A DNA stretch of 64,000 nucleotides, taken from the NCBI RefSeq assembly GCF_030209755.1, contig NZ_JARVRH010000023.1, positions 33,530-97,529 of the forward strand. Reading direction: 5' to 3'. Positions within the stretch are counted from its first letter, which is position 1. The number at the start of each line of letters is the position of its first letter. Made by a program: the position numbers and the translations under genes. The notes under the pieces were generated by a model that was not told the origin of the DNA, did no database searches, and saw only the letters and a list, made by a program, of their open reading frames with translations. Source of the DNA: Arthrobacter sp. efr-133-TYG-118. GTDB lineage: Bacteria > Actinomycetota > Actinomycetes > Actinomycetales > Micrococcaceae. This document shows positions 1-7,920 of the stretch, in pieces.

Positions 1-83
1 GCAGGGATGTGCTTATACTTTCAGCGGTGGCCGGATGACCGGGCCGCCGTCGTGGTCCGAAATGTCCCGATGAAAGGCGACTC

Positions 84-470
84 ATGAGCAACATTCCTGC
101 CGATCTTTCCTACACCGCCGAACATGAATGGGTCAGTGCCCCGAATGCAGACGGCGTCGTGCGCGTCGGCATCACGGACTTCGCCCAGGATGCACTCGGC
201 GATGTCGTCTACGCCCAGCTACCCGAGCCCGGCACTACGGTGAAGGGCAACGACGTCGTGGGTGAAGTCGAGTCCACGAAGAGCGTGAGCGACATATACG
301 CCCCGGTCAGCGGCGAAATTGTCTCCCGCAACGATGCTCTCGACACCGACTCTGCCCTGATCAACTCGGATCCCTACGGTGACGGCTGGCTGTTCGAAGT
401 AAAGCTTTCGGAAGCTGACGCCATCGAAACCCTTCTCAGTGCATCAGAGTACGAACAACAGGTAGGCTAA
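84..470 (+). CDS. gcvH: Glycine cleavage system H protein
   Basis: This 128-residue lipoyl carrier shuttles the aminomethyl intermediate between the P, T and L proteins of the glycine cleavage system in the cytoplasm. The lipoyl lysine is K66 in the motif EVESTKSVSD. Its length is normal for the family. The ATG follows the purine-rich GAAAGGCGA. The first 83 bases of the window give no recognisable gcvT or gcvP ending, so its partners are not visible here. Gene order gcvH-garA-merR-DUF151-merR is the same as Rv1826-Rv1830. Identification is secure. Confidence 0.96.
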   Translation: MSNIPADLSYTAEHEWVSAPNADGVVRVGITDFAQDALGDVVYAQLPEPGTTVKGNDVVGEVESTKSVSDIYAPVSGEIVSRNDALDTDSALINSDPYGDGWLFEVKLSEADAIETLLSASEYEQQVG

Positions 471-479
471 ATGGTATCT

Positions 480-529
480 GGCCCGCCAAGTCGGTTCTCC
501 CCGGAACAGGGGAGCGGCGGCGGCGGGCC
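480..529 (+). terminator. Nested hairpin after gcvH
   Basis: Outer arms GGCCCGCC (480-487) and GGCGGGCC (522-529) enclose inner arms CTCCCC (497-502) and GGGGAG (509-514). It starts ten bases after the gcvH stop codon. No T-run follows, so it may be a weak terminator or an mRNA-stabilising structure. Confidence 0.45.
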
Positions 530-569
530 AGCGACCTGTTTGGCCCGGGGGAACCGGGCAGTTGCGTAA

Positions 570-593
570 CCGGCAGTTGATGACAACTGCCGG
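570..593 (+). promoter_or_regulatory. Perfect hairpin just upstream of the garA ribosome binding site
   Basis: Arms CCGGCAGTTG and CAACTGCCGG pair perfectly around the loop ATGA. The structure ends eight bases before the GGAGG of garA (601-605). No U-tract follows. It could be a protein operator or an mRNA structure affecting garA translation; neither is shown. Confidence 0.5.
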
Positions 594-611
594 CGGATGA
601 GGAGGATTTCC

Positions 612-1091
612 ATGGTTGGCGGCAAGCGGAACCACGCCCGGGACGAGCACGGTGCTGTAGAACAGCCAACCTCGGAGACCACCTCGATCCAGCTCACGCC
701 TGTGCGCCACCACGAGCCGGATGCCCGGCCGCCGCTGGCAGCCGAGGAGCGCGCTGCGGTCCAGGCATTGCCTCCTGGATCGGCCTTGCTGATTGCCCAC
801 ACCGGCCCCAATGCGGGTGCGCGGTTCCTCCTGGACTCGGACACCACCACCGCTGGCCGCCACCCGGATGCGGACATCTTCCTGGATGATGTGACGGTTT
901 CGCGCAAGCACGTGGAATTCGTGCGCACCCCCGAGGGCTTCGAAGTGGTGGACACCGGAAGCCTCAATGGCACCTACGTCAACCAAGACCGGGTGGATAA
1001 CGTCCTGCTCAAGAACGGCAGCGAGGTCCAGATCGGGAAGTTCCGCCTCACCTACTACCTGAGCCCTGCCCGCGCAGCAGGCCAAGACTGA
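612..1091 (+). CDS. garA: FHA-domain regulator, GarA/OdhI type
   Basis: This 159-residue protein has a short disordered N-terminus and one forkhead-associated domain. In mycobacteria and corynebacteria this family inhibits 2-oxoglutarate dehydrogenase and controls glutamate metabolism. A Ser/Thr kinase switches it by phosphorylating one of two adjacent threonines. Here the pair is T23-T24 in SETTSIQL. The FHA residues are visible: GR near residue 80, SRKH, and NGTY. I chose the ATG at 612 because GGAGG sits seven bases upstream; an in-frame ATG at 597 has no such site. A PknL-type kinase is encoded at 15-17 kb, although PknG/PknB-type kinases are the known partners elsewhere. Confidence 0.9.
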   Translation: MVGGKRNHARDEHGAVEQPTSETTSIQLTPVRHHEPDARPPLAAEERAAVQALPPGSALLIAHTGPNAGARFLLDSDTTTAGRHPDADIFLDDVTVSRKHVEFVRTPEGFEVVDTGSLNGTYVNQDRVDNVLLKNGSEVQIGKFRLTYYLSPARAAGQD

Positions 1092-1105
1092 TTCCGGGTA
1101 CGCCT

Positions 1106-1828
1106 GTGGCAATGCCCCAGCCGGAACGGCGAGGACCGCAGGTCCTCAACATCGGGGAGGTCCTCGCCCAACTCAGCGACGACTTTCCCACCATGACGGC
1201 GTCCAAGATCCGTTTTCTTGAGGAAAAGGGACTGATCAATCCGAAGCGCACTCCTGCCGGGTATCGGCAATACGCCGAAAGTGACGTCGAGCGCCTGCGC
1301 TTCGTGCTGGCACTCCAGCGTGACCAGTACCTGCCCCTCAAAGTCATCAAGGATTACCTGGACGCGATCGACCGTGGCGAGCGTCCCGAAAACCTTCCTC
1401 CGGGGGTGTCGGTTTCCCCTCGGATTGTCTCGGACGAACTTGCGGCTGAGCTGCAGGGCCGCGCACGCGCCCTGAGTGAGGAGCAGTTGCGGACGGAATC
1501 CGGGGCCAGCGTCCCGTTGTTGCAGTCCCTTCTCAGTTTCGGACTCATCAGCCACGTCAACGGCAAATTCGACGAACACGCCCTGCAAGTGGCGCGTGCC
1601 TGTGTCCAACTTGAAAGCCACGGACTTGAGCCGAGGCACCTCCGTCCGTTCCAAGCGGCGGCCGAGCGCGAATTCGGCTTGGTGGAGCGGGTCGTCGCTC
1701 CCTTGACGTCCCGCAAGGATGCGGCGTCGCAATCCCGGGCTGCGGAAGCTGCCCGGGAAATCAGCGAACTCTGCCTCAGCCTGCATCGAGCCTTGGTGCA
1801 GGACCGAATCTCCCGTATGGACGCATGA
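1106..1828 (+). CDS. ftsR: MerR-family transcriptional regulator, FtsR/Rv1828 type
   Basis: The N-terminal winged helix-turn-helix (about residues 15-85) contains TASKIRFLEEKGLINPKRT and the MerR signature GYRQYAESDVERLRF. The rest is a helical effector or dimerisation region with no metal-binding cysteines. Its homologue in Corynebacterium glutamicum, FtsR, activates ftsZ expression; I infer the same family from order and sequence. The start is GTG 1106 or ATG 1112; neither has a strong ribosome binding site. Its stop overlaps the next start (ATGA), so the two are probably cotranslated. Confidence 0.85.
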   Translation: MAMPQPERRGPQVLNIGEVLAQLSDDFPTMTASKIRFLEEKGLINPKRTPAGYRQYAESDVERLRFVLALQRDQYLPLKVIKDYLDAIDRGERPENLPPGVSVSPRIVSDELAAELQGRARALSEEQLRTESGASVPLLQSLLSFGLISHVNGKFDEHALQVARACVQLESHGLEPRHLRPFQAAAEREFGLVERVVAPLTSRKDAASQSRAAEAAREISELCLSLHRALVQDRISRMDA

Positions 1829-2331
1829 TGATTGAGGTCGAGATCGTTGGAGTGCGGATTGAACTGCCGTCAAACCAGCCTCTGGTCCTCCTGCGGGAGA
1901 TGCACGGGGAACGCCATGTCCCCATCTGGATCGGCACACCCGAAGCCAGTGCCATCGCCCTGGCCCAGCAAGGAGTGGTGCCGCCCCGTCCCATGACCCA
2001 CGATCTGATGATCGACGTCGTTGAGGCACTCGGCCACACCATCATCAGCGTGAACATTGTGGCGGTCGAGGACAACATCTTCTACGGTCAGCTCCAATTC
2101 GACGACGGCACTGTGGTGAGTTCCCGCGCTTCCGACGCGTTGGCGCTGGCGTTGCGGGCGAAATGCCGCATCTGGTGTGCCGACGCAGTGATGGATGAAG
2201 CCGGAGTCCGGATCACTGAACACGACGAGGGCGAAGACACCGAGCCGGGTCCCGAAGTTGACGAAGAACGGGAATTGCGCCGATTCCGGGAGTTCCTGGA
2301 CGACGTGGAGCCGGAGGATTTCGAAGGCTGA
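1825..2331 (+). CDS. Bifunctional nuclease family protein (DUF151)
   Basis: This 168-residue protein begins MIEVEIVGVRIELPSNQP, the typical DUF151 start, and the BFN domain runs to about residue 135. The acidic C-terminal tail (residues 135-168) is probably disordered. Family members have reported nuclease activity; the actinobacterial role is unclear. The gene overlaps the MerR gene by four bases. Either of two adjacent ATGs (1825, 1828) may be used. It corresponds to Rv1829. Confidence 0.88.
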   Translation: MMIEVEIVGVRIELPSNQPLVLLREMHGERHVPIWIGTPEASAIALAQQGVVPPRPMTHDLMIDVVEALGHTIISVNIVAVEDNIFYGQLQFDDGTVVSSRASDALALALRAKCRIWCADAVMDEAGVRITEHDEGEDTEPGPEVDEERELRRFREFLDDVEPEDFEG

Positions 2332-2574
2332 AGGCAGCCTAAGGTTAAAGTTGAGGGTGAAAGTTTCGACACGATCTGAAAATGCCCCGGACGTCTTTGA
2401 CCTGAGGCTCCCGCACGCCTAACGTCGAAGATATCAAGTTCCCGTTGCATACAGGACCCGCGCAAGTCACACTGAAAGGTGCGGACGCGTTGAAATTACA
2501 CGAGTGCATTTCCCCGTTTCGTGTTAGCCGCCGTATGCACCATCCCCAAGGGAACTTCTGACAAGGAGGGTCAC

Positions 2575-3168
2575 GTGAGTCCCAAAGGCGAAGCAGGCGA
2601 GCTAAAGCAGGCCTCGACAGGCGTTGCTGTACCCGCAAGCGGTGCCCAGGGTCTGCTTTTCACCGAGGACCTTCCGGTCCTGGATGAAGATGCCGGCTAC
2701 CGTGGTCCCACCGCGTGCAAGGCGGCAGGGATCACCTACCGCCAGCTGGACTACTGGGCACGTACAGGACTTGTTGAACCCGCCGTGCGAGGCGCCGCCG
2801 GTTCCGGATCGCAGCGGCTCTATGGCTTCCGGGACATCCTGGTTCTCAAAGTCGTCAAGCGCCTCCTGGACACAGGTGTATCCCTCCAGCAGATCCGCAC
2901 GGCCGTTGAACATCTGCGTGAACGCGGAGTGGAAGACCTGGCGCAAATCACGCTCATGAGCGATGGCGCGAGTGTCTATGAATGTACTTCAGCGGACGAA
3001 GTCATTGACCTGGTGCAGGGTGGCCAAGGCGTTTTCGGCATCGCCGTAGGACGCGTATGGCGCGAAGTCGAGGGCAGCCTTGCTGCACTCCCGAGCGAGC
3101 ACGCTGTAGAACAGTCCTTTCCGGACGACGAACTCAGCAAGCGCCGTTCCGCGCGCCGCACTGGCTGA
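2575..3168 (+). CDS. MerR-family transcriptional regulator, Rv1830 type
   Basis: This 197-residue regulator has an N-terminal MerR helix-turn-helix (TACKAAGITYRQLDYWARTG, about residues 45-65) and the wing QRLYGFRDILVLKVV. A C-terminal segment conserved in this subgroup follows (SDGASVYECTSADEVIDLVQ). The start is GTG 2575, with AAGGAGGG four bases upstream; a more upstream in-frame GTG at 2521 lacks such a site. A 243-base gap from the DUF151 gene suggests its own promoter. It ends the conserved gcvH-garA block. Confidence 0.88.
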   Translation: MSPKGEAGELKQASTGVAVPASGAQGLLFTEDLPVLDEDAGYRGPTACKAAGITYRQLDYWARTGLVEPAVRGAAGSGSQRLYGFRDILVLKVVKRLLDTGVSLQQIRTAVEHLRERGVEDLAQITLMSDGASVYECTSADEVIDLVQGGQGVFGIAVGRVWREVEGSLAALPSEHAVEQSFPDDELSKRRSARRTG

Positions 3169-3208
3169 ACCGCCGTCGGGATCGCCGCGAGCGGCCACCG
3201 AAGACCAA

Positions 3209-3248
3209 TGAAGCCGCCTTCCAGCAGGAAGGCGGCTTCATCGCTTTT
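3209..3248. terminator. Bidirectional hairpin terminator
   Basis: A perfect 14-bp stem (3209-3222 with 3227-3240) has a four-base loop and is followed by TCGCTTTT. It lies between the convergent merR and parA-like genes. Confidence 0.8.
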
Positions 3249-3292
3249 CTCGAGGGGGGGTAGCTTCTGCCTCGAAGATTCCCCAGCGTTTG

Positions 3293-4111
3293 TCAACGCT
3301 TGCGGCGTTCCCGAGGGCCGTTATTTGAGGACAACATGTTCTCCAGAAGCGAGTCAAACAGCTTGGCGGTGTTCTTGGCGGAGTCGCCAGGCCAGTGGTG
3401 TACGGCGTGGGCGGCACCCTGTATTTGCTGCCAGTTCGCCTGCTCCGGAATATGCGGTGCCAGCAAAAGCTCGCCGAACATCGATTCCATCTCTGCCAGC
3501 CGGAACGTGTGCTCGGACGAGGCCGCCCGGACCCGGTTGGCAACAATCCCTGCAGGAGCCAGCTGCGGAGCGAACTCCTGGCGGAACAGCTGGATGGCGC
3601 GCATGGTGCGTTCCGTGCCGGCTACCGAGAAGAGCCCTGGTTCGGCGACAAGGACCACGCGGTCGCTCGCGCTCCAGGCCATGCGGGTGAGGCCGTTGAG
3701 GGACGGCGGACAGTCGACGAGTACCAGCTCGTACTTTTCGGCCGCGGCAAGGACCGCAGTCAGGCGGCGGAGATCGCGGCGCCCAAGATCCGGCCGATCG
3801 TAGATACCGGTGTAGGCGGATCCGACGGCGACATCAAGGGCCGTCCCTCCGCCGTTGCCGCGGGGGTGGTCAACCCAGCCGCTGCTGACCACATTGTCCA
3901 AGAGCCTCGCCTTGCGGGGGTTCTTCAGCATGCGGCCAATGTCGAGCTGGTCTCCGGCCTGGACGCCGAGGGCCGTGGTGGCGTCGGCGTGGGGATCCAG
4001 GTCCACGACAAGGGTGGGGATCCCTGCGGCCAGTGCGGCCGAGGCCAACCCAGTGGTTACGGATGTCTTGCCCACGCCGCCTTTGAGGCTGCTGATGCTG
4101 ACTACTTGCAC
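3293..4111 (-). CDS. ParA/MinD-like ATPase
   Basis: This deviant Walker-A ATPase of about 272 residues carries KGGVGKTS near the N-terminus, the switch VVDLDPHADATTALG, and VLVDCPPSLNGLTRMAWSAS. Such proteins position chromosomes, plasmids or cell-surface machinery. There is no parB or minC neighbour, so its cargo is unknown. It is not the canonical parAB pair. The likely start is GTG 4111 (protein begins MQVVSISSLKGG). A TTG at 4123 is in frame, but a candidate -10 hexamer TAGGTT ends at 4124, which would put that TTG upstream of the transcript start. Confidence 0.85.
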   Translation of the reverse strand: MQVVSISSLKGGVGKTSVTTGLASAALAAGIPTLVVDLDPHADATTALGVQAGDQLDIGRMLKNPRKARLLDNVVSSGWVDHPRGNGGGTALDVAVGSAYTGIYDRPDLGRRDLRRLTAVLAAAEKYELVLVDCPPSLNGLTRMAWSASDRVVLVAEPGLFSVAGTERTMRAIQLFRQEFAPQLAPAGIVANRVRAASSEHTFRLAEMESMFGELLLAPHIPEQANWQQIQGAAHAVHHWPGDSAKNTAKLFDSLLENMLSSNNGPRERRKR

Positions 4112-4157
4112 TTGAAAACCCAAAACCTAACGCCGGTTGCCGTGTCGCGGTGCTTGT

Positions 4158-4176
4158 GTTCCGGCCTTGCCGGAAC
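4158..4176. repeat. Perfect inverted repeat in the parA-pyc divergent region
   Basis: Arms GTTCCGGC and GCCGGAAC flank the spacer CTT. The 313-base region 4112-4424 separates the divergent parA-like and pyc genes and must hold both promoters. This repeat lies near the parA-like side. No T-run follows, so an operator is possible. Confidence 0.45.
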
Positions 4177-4284
4177 CGGGGCTCTGCCGCTGCCCTTCAA
4201 CATCATATGTTGAGTGGCCACCGATTCCTGCCTTATCAGCCCGGAACGGTTCGGGCCGCCTATTGCTCGATCGTCTTTTAGCAC

Positions 4285-4314
4285 GTGAAACTGCACCGTG
4301 CGCGAAGGTACACT
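4285..4314 (+). promoter_or_regulatory. Candidate pyc promoter
   Basis: A weak -35 (GTGAAA, 4285-4290) and the -10 TACACT (4309-4314) are separated by 18 bases. This leaves a 5' leader of about 100 bases before pyc. The match is modest. Confidence 0.35.
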
Positions 4315-4424
4315 GCTCGTGACGAATCTCCGTGTGACTGTCACCACAAAGATTTGTGTTTGGGTATGGAGGTCTTACACACTGTGACCACCGACCGTTA
4401 CACCCGCAATGATGCAGGAGAAGC

Positions 4425-7400
4425 ATGTTTTCCAAGATTCTGGTGGCTAATCGCGGCGAAATCGCGATCAGGGCCTTCCGCGCTAGCTATGAACTGGGCG
4501 CCAAGACCGTAGCGGTCTTCCCGTATGAGGATCGCAACTCGATCCACCGGCAGAAGGCTGATGAGGCCTACCTGATCGGACAGGAAGGTCATCCGGTCCG
4601 TGCTTACCTGGACGTAGATGAAATCGTCCGTGTCGCCAAAGAAGCGGGTGCTGACGCAATCTACCCGGGCTACGGATTCCTGTCCGAAAACCCGGACCTC
4701 GCCCGGGCGGCCCAAGAGGCAGGCATCACGTTTATCGGCCCACCGGCGGAGGTGCTGGAGCTCGCCGGCAACAAGGTCGCCGCACTCGAAGCCGCCCGCA
4801 AGGCCGGCGTACCGGTCTTGAAGTCCAGCGCGCCTTCCCGCGACATCGACGAGCTCATTGCCGCGGCGGACGAGGTCGGATTCCCGATCTTCGCCAAGGC
4901 CGTCGCTGGTGGCGGTGGCCGCGGCATGCGCCGGGTGGAGACCCGCGAGGACCTTCCGGAAGCGCTCCAGTCGGCCATGCGCGAGGCGGACGCTGCGTTC
5001 GGCGATCCCACCATGTTCCTGGAGCAGGCGGTGCTGCGCCCTCGCCACATCGAGGTCCAGATCCTGGCCGATGCCGAGGGCAATGTCATGCACCTCTTTG
5101 AGCGCGACTGCTCCTTGCAGCGCCGCCACCAGAAGGTCGTGGAAATCGCTCCGGCCCCCAACCTGGACGAGTCCATCCGCCAGGCCCTTTACCGGGATGC
5201 CGTGGCTTTCGCGAAGGCCCTGAACTACGTCAACGCCGGAACGGTCGAGTTCCTCGTGGACACCGAGGGCGAGCGGGCCGGCCAGCACGTCTTCATCGAG
5301 ATGAACCCCCGCATCCAGGTTGAGCACACCGTCACCGAGGAAATCACGGACGTGGACCTCGTCCAGGCACAGATGCGCATCGCTTCGGGGGAGACCCTTG
5401 CAGACCTCGGCTTGAGCCAGGAGTCGGTATCCATCAAGGGTGCCGCCCTGCAGTGCCGCATCACCACGGAAGATCCCGCCAACGGCTTCCGGCCCGACGT
5501 CGGAAAGATCACCGGCTACCGTTCCGCGGGCGGCGCCGGCGTCCGTCTCGACGGCGGCACGGTCTACTCGGGTGCCGAGATCAGCCCCCACTTCGACTCC
5601 ATGCTGGTCAAGCTGACCTGCCGCGGACGCGACTACCCGGCTGCGGTGGCCCGAGCCCGGCGCGGCCTGGCCGAGTTCCGGATCCGTGGCGTGTCCACCA
5701 ATATCCCCTTCCTCCAAGCCGTCCTTGCCGACCCGGACTTCATTGCGGGCAACGTAGCGACCGACTTCATCGACAAGCGCCCTGAACTGCTGAAGTCCCA
5801 CGTCTCCGCGGACCGTGGAACCAAACTGCTGACCTGGTTGGCCGATGTGACGGTCAACAAGCCCAACGGCGAACTCAAGGTCCACACAGACCCCGCAGCC
5901 AAGCTCCCATCGCTTGCAGGGATCGTTGCACCGGCCGGCTCGCGCCAGAGGCTGCAGGAGTTGGGACCCGAAGGCTTTGCGAAGGCGCTGCGCGAGCAGC
6001 AGGCCGTGGCCATCACGGACACCACCTTCCGCGATGCCCACCAGTCGCTGCTCGCCACGCGTGTCCGTACCCGCGACCTCGTCGCGGCAGGCCCGGCGGT
6101 CTCCGCGCTGTTGCCCGAACTGCTCTCGGTCGAAGCCTGGGGCGGTGCCACCTACGACGTCGCCCTGCGCTTCCTCGGCGAGGATCCTTGGGACCGTCTG
6201 GCCGCCCTGCGCAAGGCCCTGCCCAATGTCTGCCTGCAGATGCTGCTCCGTGGCCGCAACACGGTTGGGTACACGCCCTACCCCGAGGAAGTCACCGAGG
6301 CATTCGTCAACGAAGCGGCGGCAACGGGCATCGACATCTTCCGCATCTTCGACGCCCTCAACGACGTCAACCAGATGGCTCCGGCCATCCGCGCAGTGCG
6401 GGCCACCGGCACCGCGGTAGCAGAGGTGGCGCTGTGCTACACCGGCGACCTCCTCGACCCGAACGAGAACCTGTACACCCTCGACTACTACCTGGACCTC
6501 GCCCAGAAGATCGTCGACGCCGGTGCACACATCCTCGCCATCAAGGACATGGCCGGCCTCCTTCGCCCGGCAGCCGCAGCCAAACTTGTCAGCGCCTTGC
6601 GTGAACGCTTCGACCTTCCGGTCCACTTGCACACGCACGACACCGCAGGCGGCCAACTAGCAACCCTGCTGGCAGCCGTGGAAGCCGGCGTGGACGCCGT
6701 GGACGTCGCGTCAGCGTCCCTGGCCGGTACGACGAGCCAGCCGTCGGCGTCGGCCCTTGTGGCCGCCTTGGCACACACCCCGCGCGACACCGGGCTCAGC
6801 CTGGCCAGCGTCAGCTCCCTGGAGCCCTACTGGGAAGCGGTCCGCCGGGTCTACGCGCCTTTCGAGTCCGGGCTTCCCGGTCCCACAGGCCGGGTCTATC
6901 AGCACGAAATCCCGGGTGGCCAGCTGTCCAACCTGCGCCAGCAGGCCATCGCCCTGGGCCTTGGCGAGCGTTTCGAGGCCATCGAGGACATGTACACCGC
7001 CGCGGACCGCATGTTGGGCCGCTTGGTCAAGGTGACGCCGTCGTCCAAGGTGGTGGGCGATCTCGCGCTGCACCTCGTCGGAATCCATGCAGATCCTGCG
7101 GACTTCAACGAGAACCCGCAGAACTACGACATCCCGGACTCCGTCATCGGCTTCCTGTCGGGTGAATTGGGAGATCCTCCCGGAGGATGGCCGGAGCCGT
7201 TCCGCACCAAGGCGCTCCAGGGCCGCAGCATCAAGGTCCGCGACGTCGAGCTGAGCGCAGAAGACAGCGCGGCGCTCAAGGGCGATTCCAAGTCCCGCCA
7301 GAGGACCCTGAACCGGCTGCTGTTCGAGGGCCCCACCAAGGACTACCTCAAGAGCGTGGACACTTACGGCAATCTGTCGGTGCTTGACACCCGCGACTAC

Positions 7401-7820
7401 CTGTACGGTCTCCAGCTCGGTGCCGAACACGTCATGGAGCTCGAAAAGGGCGTGCGCCTGATCGCCTCCCTGGAAGCAGTCTCGGAGCCCGACGAAAAGG
7501 GCATGCGCACCGTCATGTGCAAGCTCAATGGTCAGTCCCGCCCCGTGGTGGTTCGCGACAAGTCGGTGGTCAGCAACGTGAAGGCCGCGGAGAAGGCGGA
7601 TGCGTCCCAGCCCGGCCAGGTCGCAGCCCCGTTCGCCGGTGCCGTGACCCTGACCGTCAAGGCCGGCGACACCGTCAAGGCCGGCGACACTGTCGCCACC
7701 ATTGAGGCGATGAAGATGGAAGCATCCATCACGACGCCGGTGGCCGGCACGGTCTCGCGCCTCGCCATCAACAACGTGGAGCAGGTCCAGGGCGGCGATC
7801 TGTTGATCGTGGTCGAATAG
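4425..7820 (+). CDS. pyc: Pyruvate carboxylase
   Basis: This 1131-residue single-chain biotin enzyme carboxylates pyruvate to oxaloacetate with ATP and bicarbonate, refilling the TCA cycle. Domains in order: biotin carboxylase (about 1-450, starting SKILVANRGEIAIRAFR), carboxyltransferase (from about 530, DTTFRDAHQSLLATR), the conserved PYC/OADA region, and the biotinyl domain with AMKM. The biotinylated lysine is K1097. Full length confirms pyc rather than a separate acetyl-CoA carboxylase subunit. The ATG has AGGAG nearby. A strong terminator follows. Confidence 0.97.
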   Translation: MFSKILVANRGEIAIRAFRASYELGAKTVAVFPYEDRNSIHRQKADEAYLIGQEGHPVRAYLDVDEIVRVAKEAGADAIYPGYGFLSENPDLARAAQEAGITFIGPPAEVLELAGNKVAALEAARKAGVPVLKSSAPSRDIDELIAAADEVGFPIFAKAVAGGGGRGMRRVETREDLPEALQSAMREADAAFGDPTMFLEQAVLRPRHIEVQILADAEGNVMHLFERDCSLQRRHQKVVEIAPAPNLDESIRQALYRDAVAFAKALNYVNAGTVEFLVDTEGERAGQHVFIEMNPRIQVEHTVTEEITDVDLVQAQMRIASGETLADLGLSQESVSIKGAALQCRITTEDPANGFRPDVGKITGYRSAGGAGVRLDGGTVYSGAEISPHFDSMLVKLTCRGRDYPAAVARARRGLAEFRIRGVSTNIPFLQAVLADPDFIAGNVATDFIDKRPELLKSHVSADRGTKLLTWLADVTVNKPNGELKVHTDPAAKLPSLAGIVAPAGSRQRLQELGPEGFAKALREQQAVAITDTTFRDAHQSLLATRVRTRDLVAAGPAVSALLPELLSVEAWGGATYDVALRFLGEDPWDRLAALRKALPNVCLQMLLRGRNTVGYTPYPEEVTEAFVNEAAATGIDIFRIFDALNDVNQMAPAIRAVRATGTAVAEVALCYTGDLLDPNENLYTLDYYLDLAQKIVDAGAHILAIKDMAGLLRPAAAAKLVSALRERFDLPVHLHTHDTAGGQLATLLAAVEAGVDAVDVASASLAGTTSQPSASALVAALAHTPRDTGLSLASVSSLEPYWEAVRRVYAPFESGLPGPTGRVYQHEIPGGQLSNLRQQAIALGLGERFEAIEDMYTAADRMLGRLVKVTPSSKVVGDLALHLVGIHADPADFNENPQNYDIPDSVIGFLSGELGDPPGGWPEPFRTKALQGRSIKVRDVELSAEDSAALKGDSKSRQRTLNRLLFEGPTKDYLKSVDTYGNLSVLDTRDYLYGLQLGAEHVMELEKGVRLIASLEAVSEPDEKGMRTVMCKLNGQSRPVVVRDKSVVSNVKAAEKADASQPGQVAAPFAGAVTLTVKAGDTVKAGDTVATIEAMKMEASITTPVAGTVSRLAINNVEQVQGGDLLIVVE

Positions 7821-7849
7821 CGGATCGCTCCTCCGCGGGCGCACCCAAG

Positions 7850-7887
7850 AAGAAAGGTCCCGGGCTGTCAAGCCCGGGACCTTTCTT
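7850..7887. terminator. Bidirectional terminator after pyc
   Basis: A perfect 17-bp stem (7850-7866 with 7871-7887) with loop GTCA. The arms begin with AAGAAA and end with TTTCTT, so it can work for both pyc and the convergent acyl-CoA synthetase gene. Confidence 0.88.
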
Positions 7888-7920
7888 CGTTGGTTTCCTG
7901 GGGAGTCCAGGCGGGGTGGG

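Noticed and set aside
1..83. The 3' end of gcvT or gcvP, or a glycine riboswitch, before gcvH
   Set aside because: The three plus-strand frames give no recognisable glycine-cleavage ending, and 83 bases are too few to judge a riboswitch.
2521..2574. Longer N-terminus for the second MerR regulator
   Set aside because: The upstream GTG has no ribosome binding site, while AAGGAGGG sits right before GTG 2575.
4398..6656. A 752-residue frame on the minus strand opposite pyc
   Set aside because: It is a mirror of a GC-rich coding strand; the pyc frame has all domain motifs.
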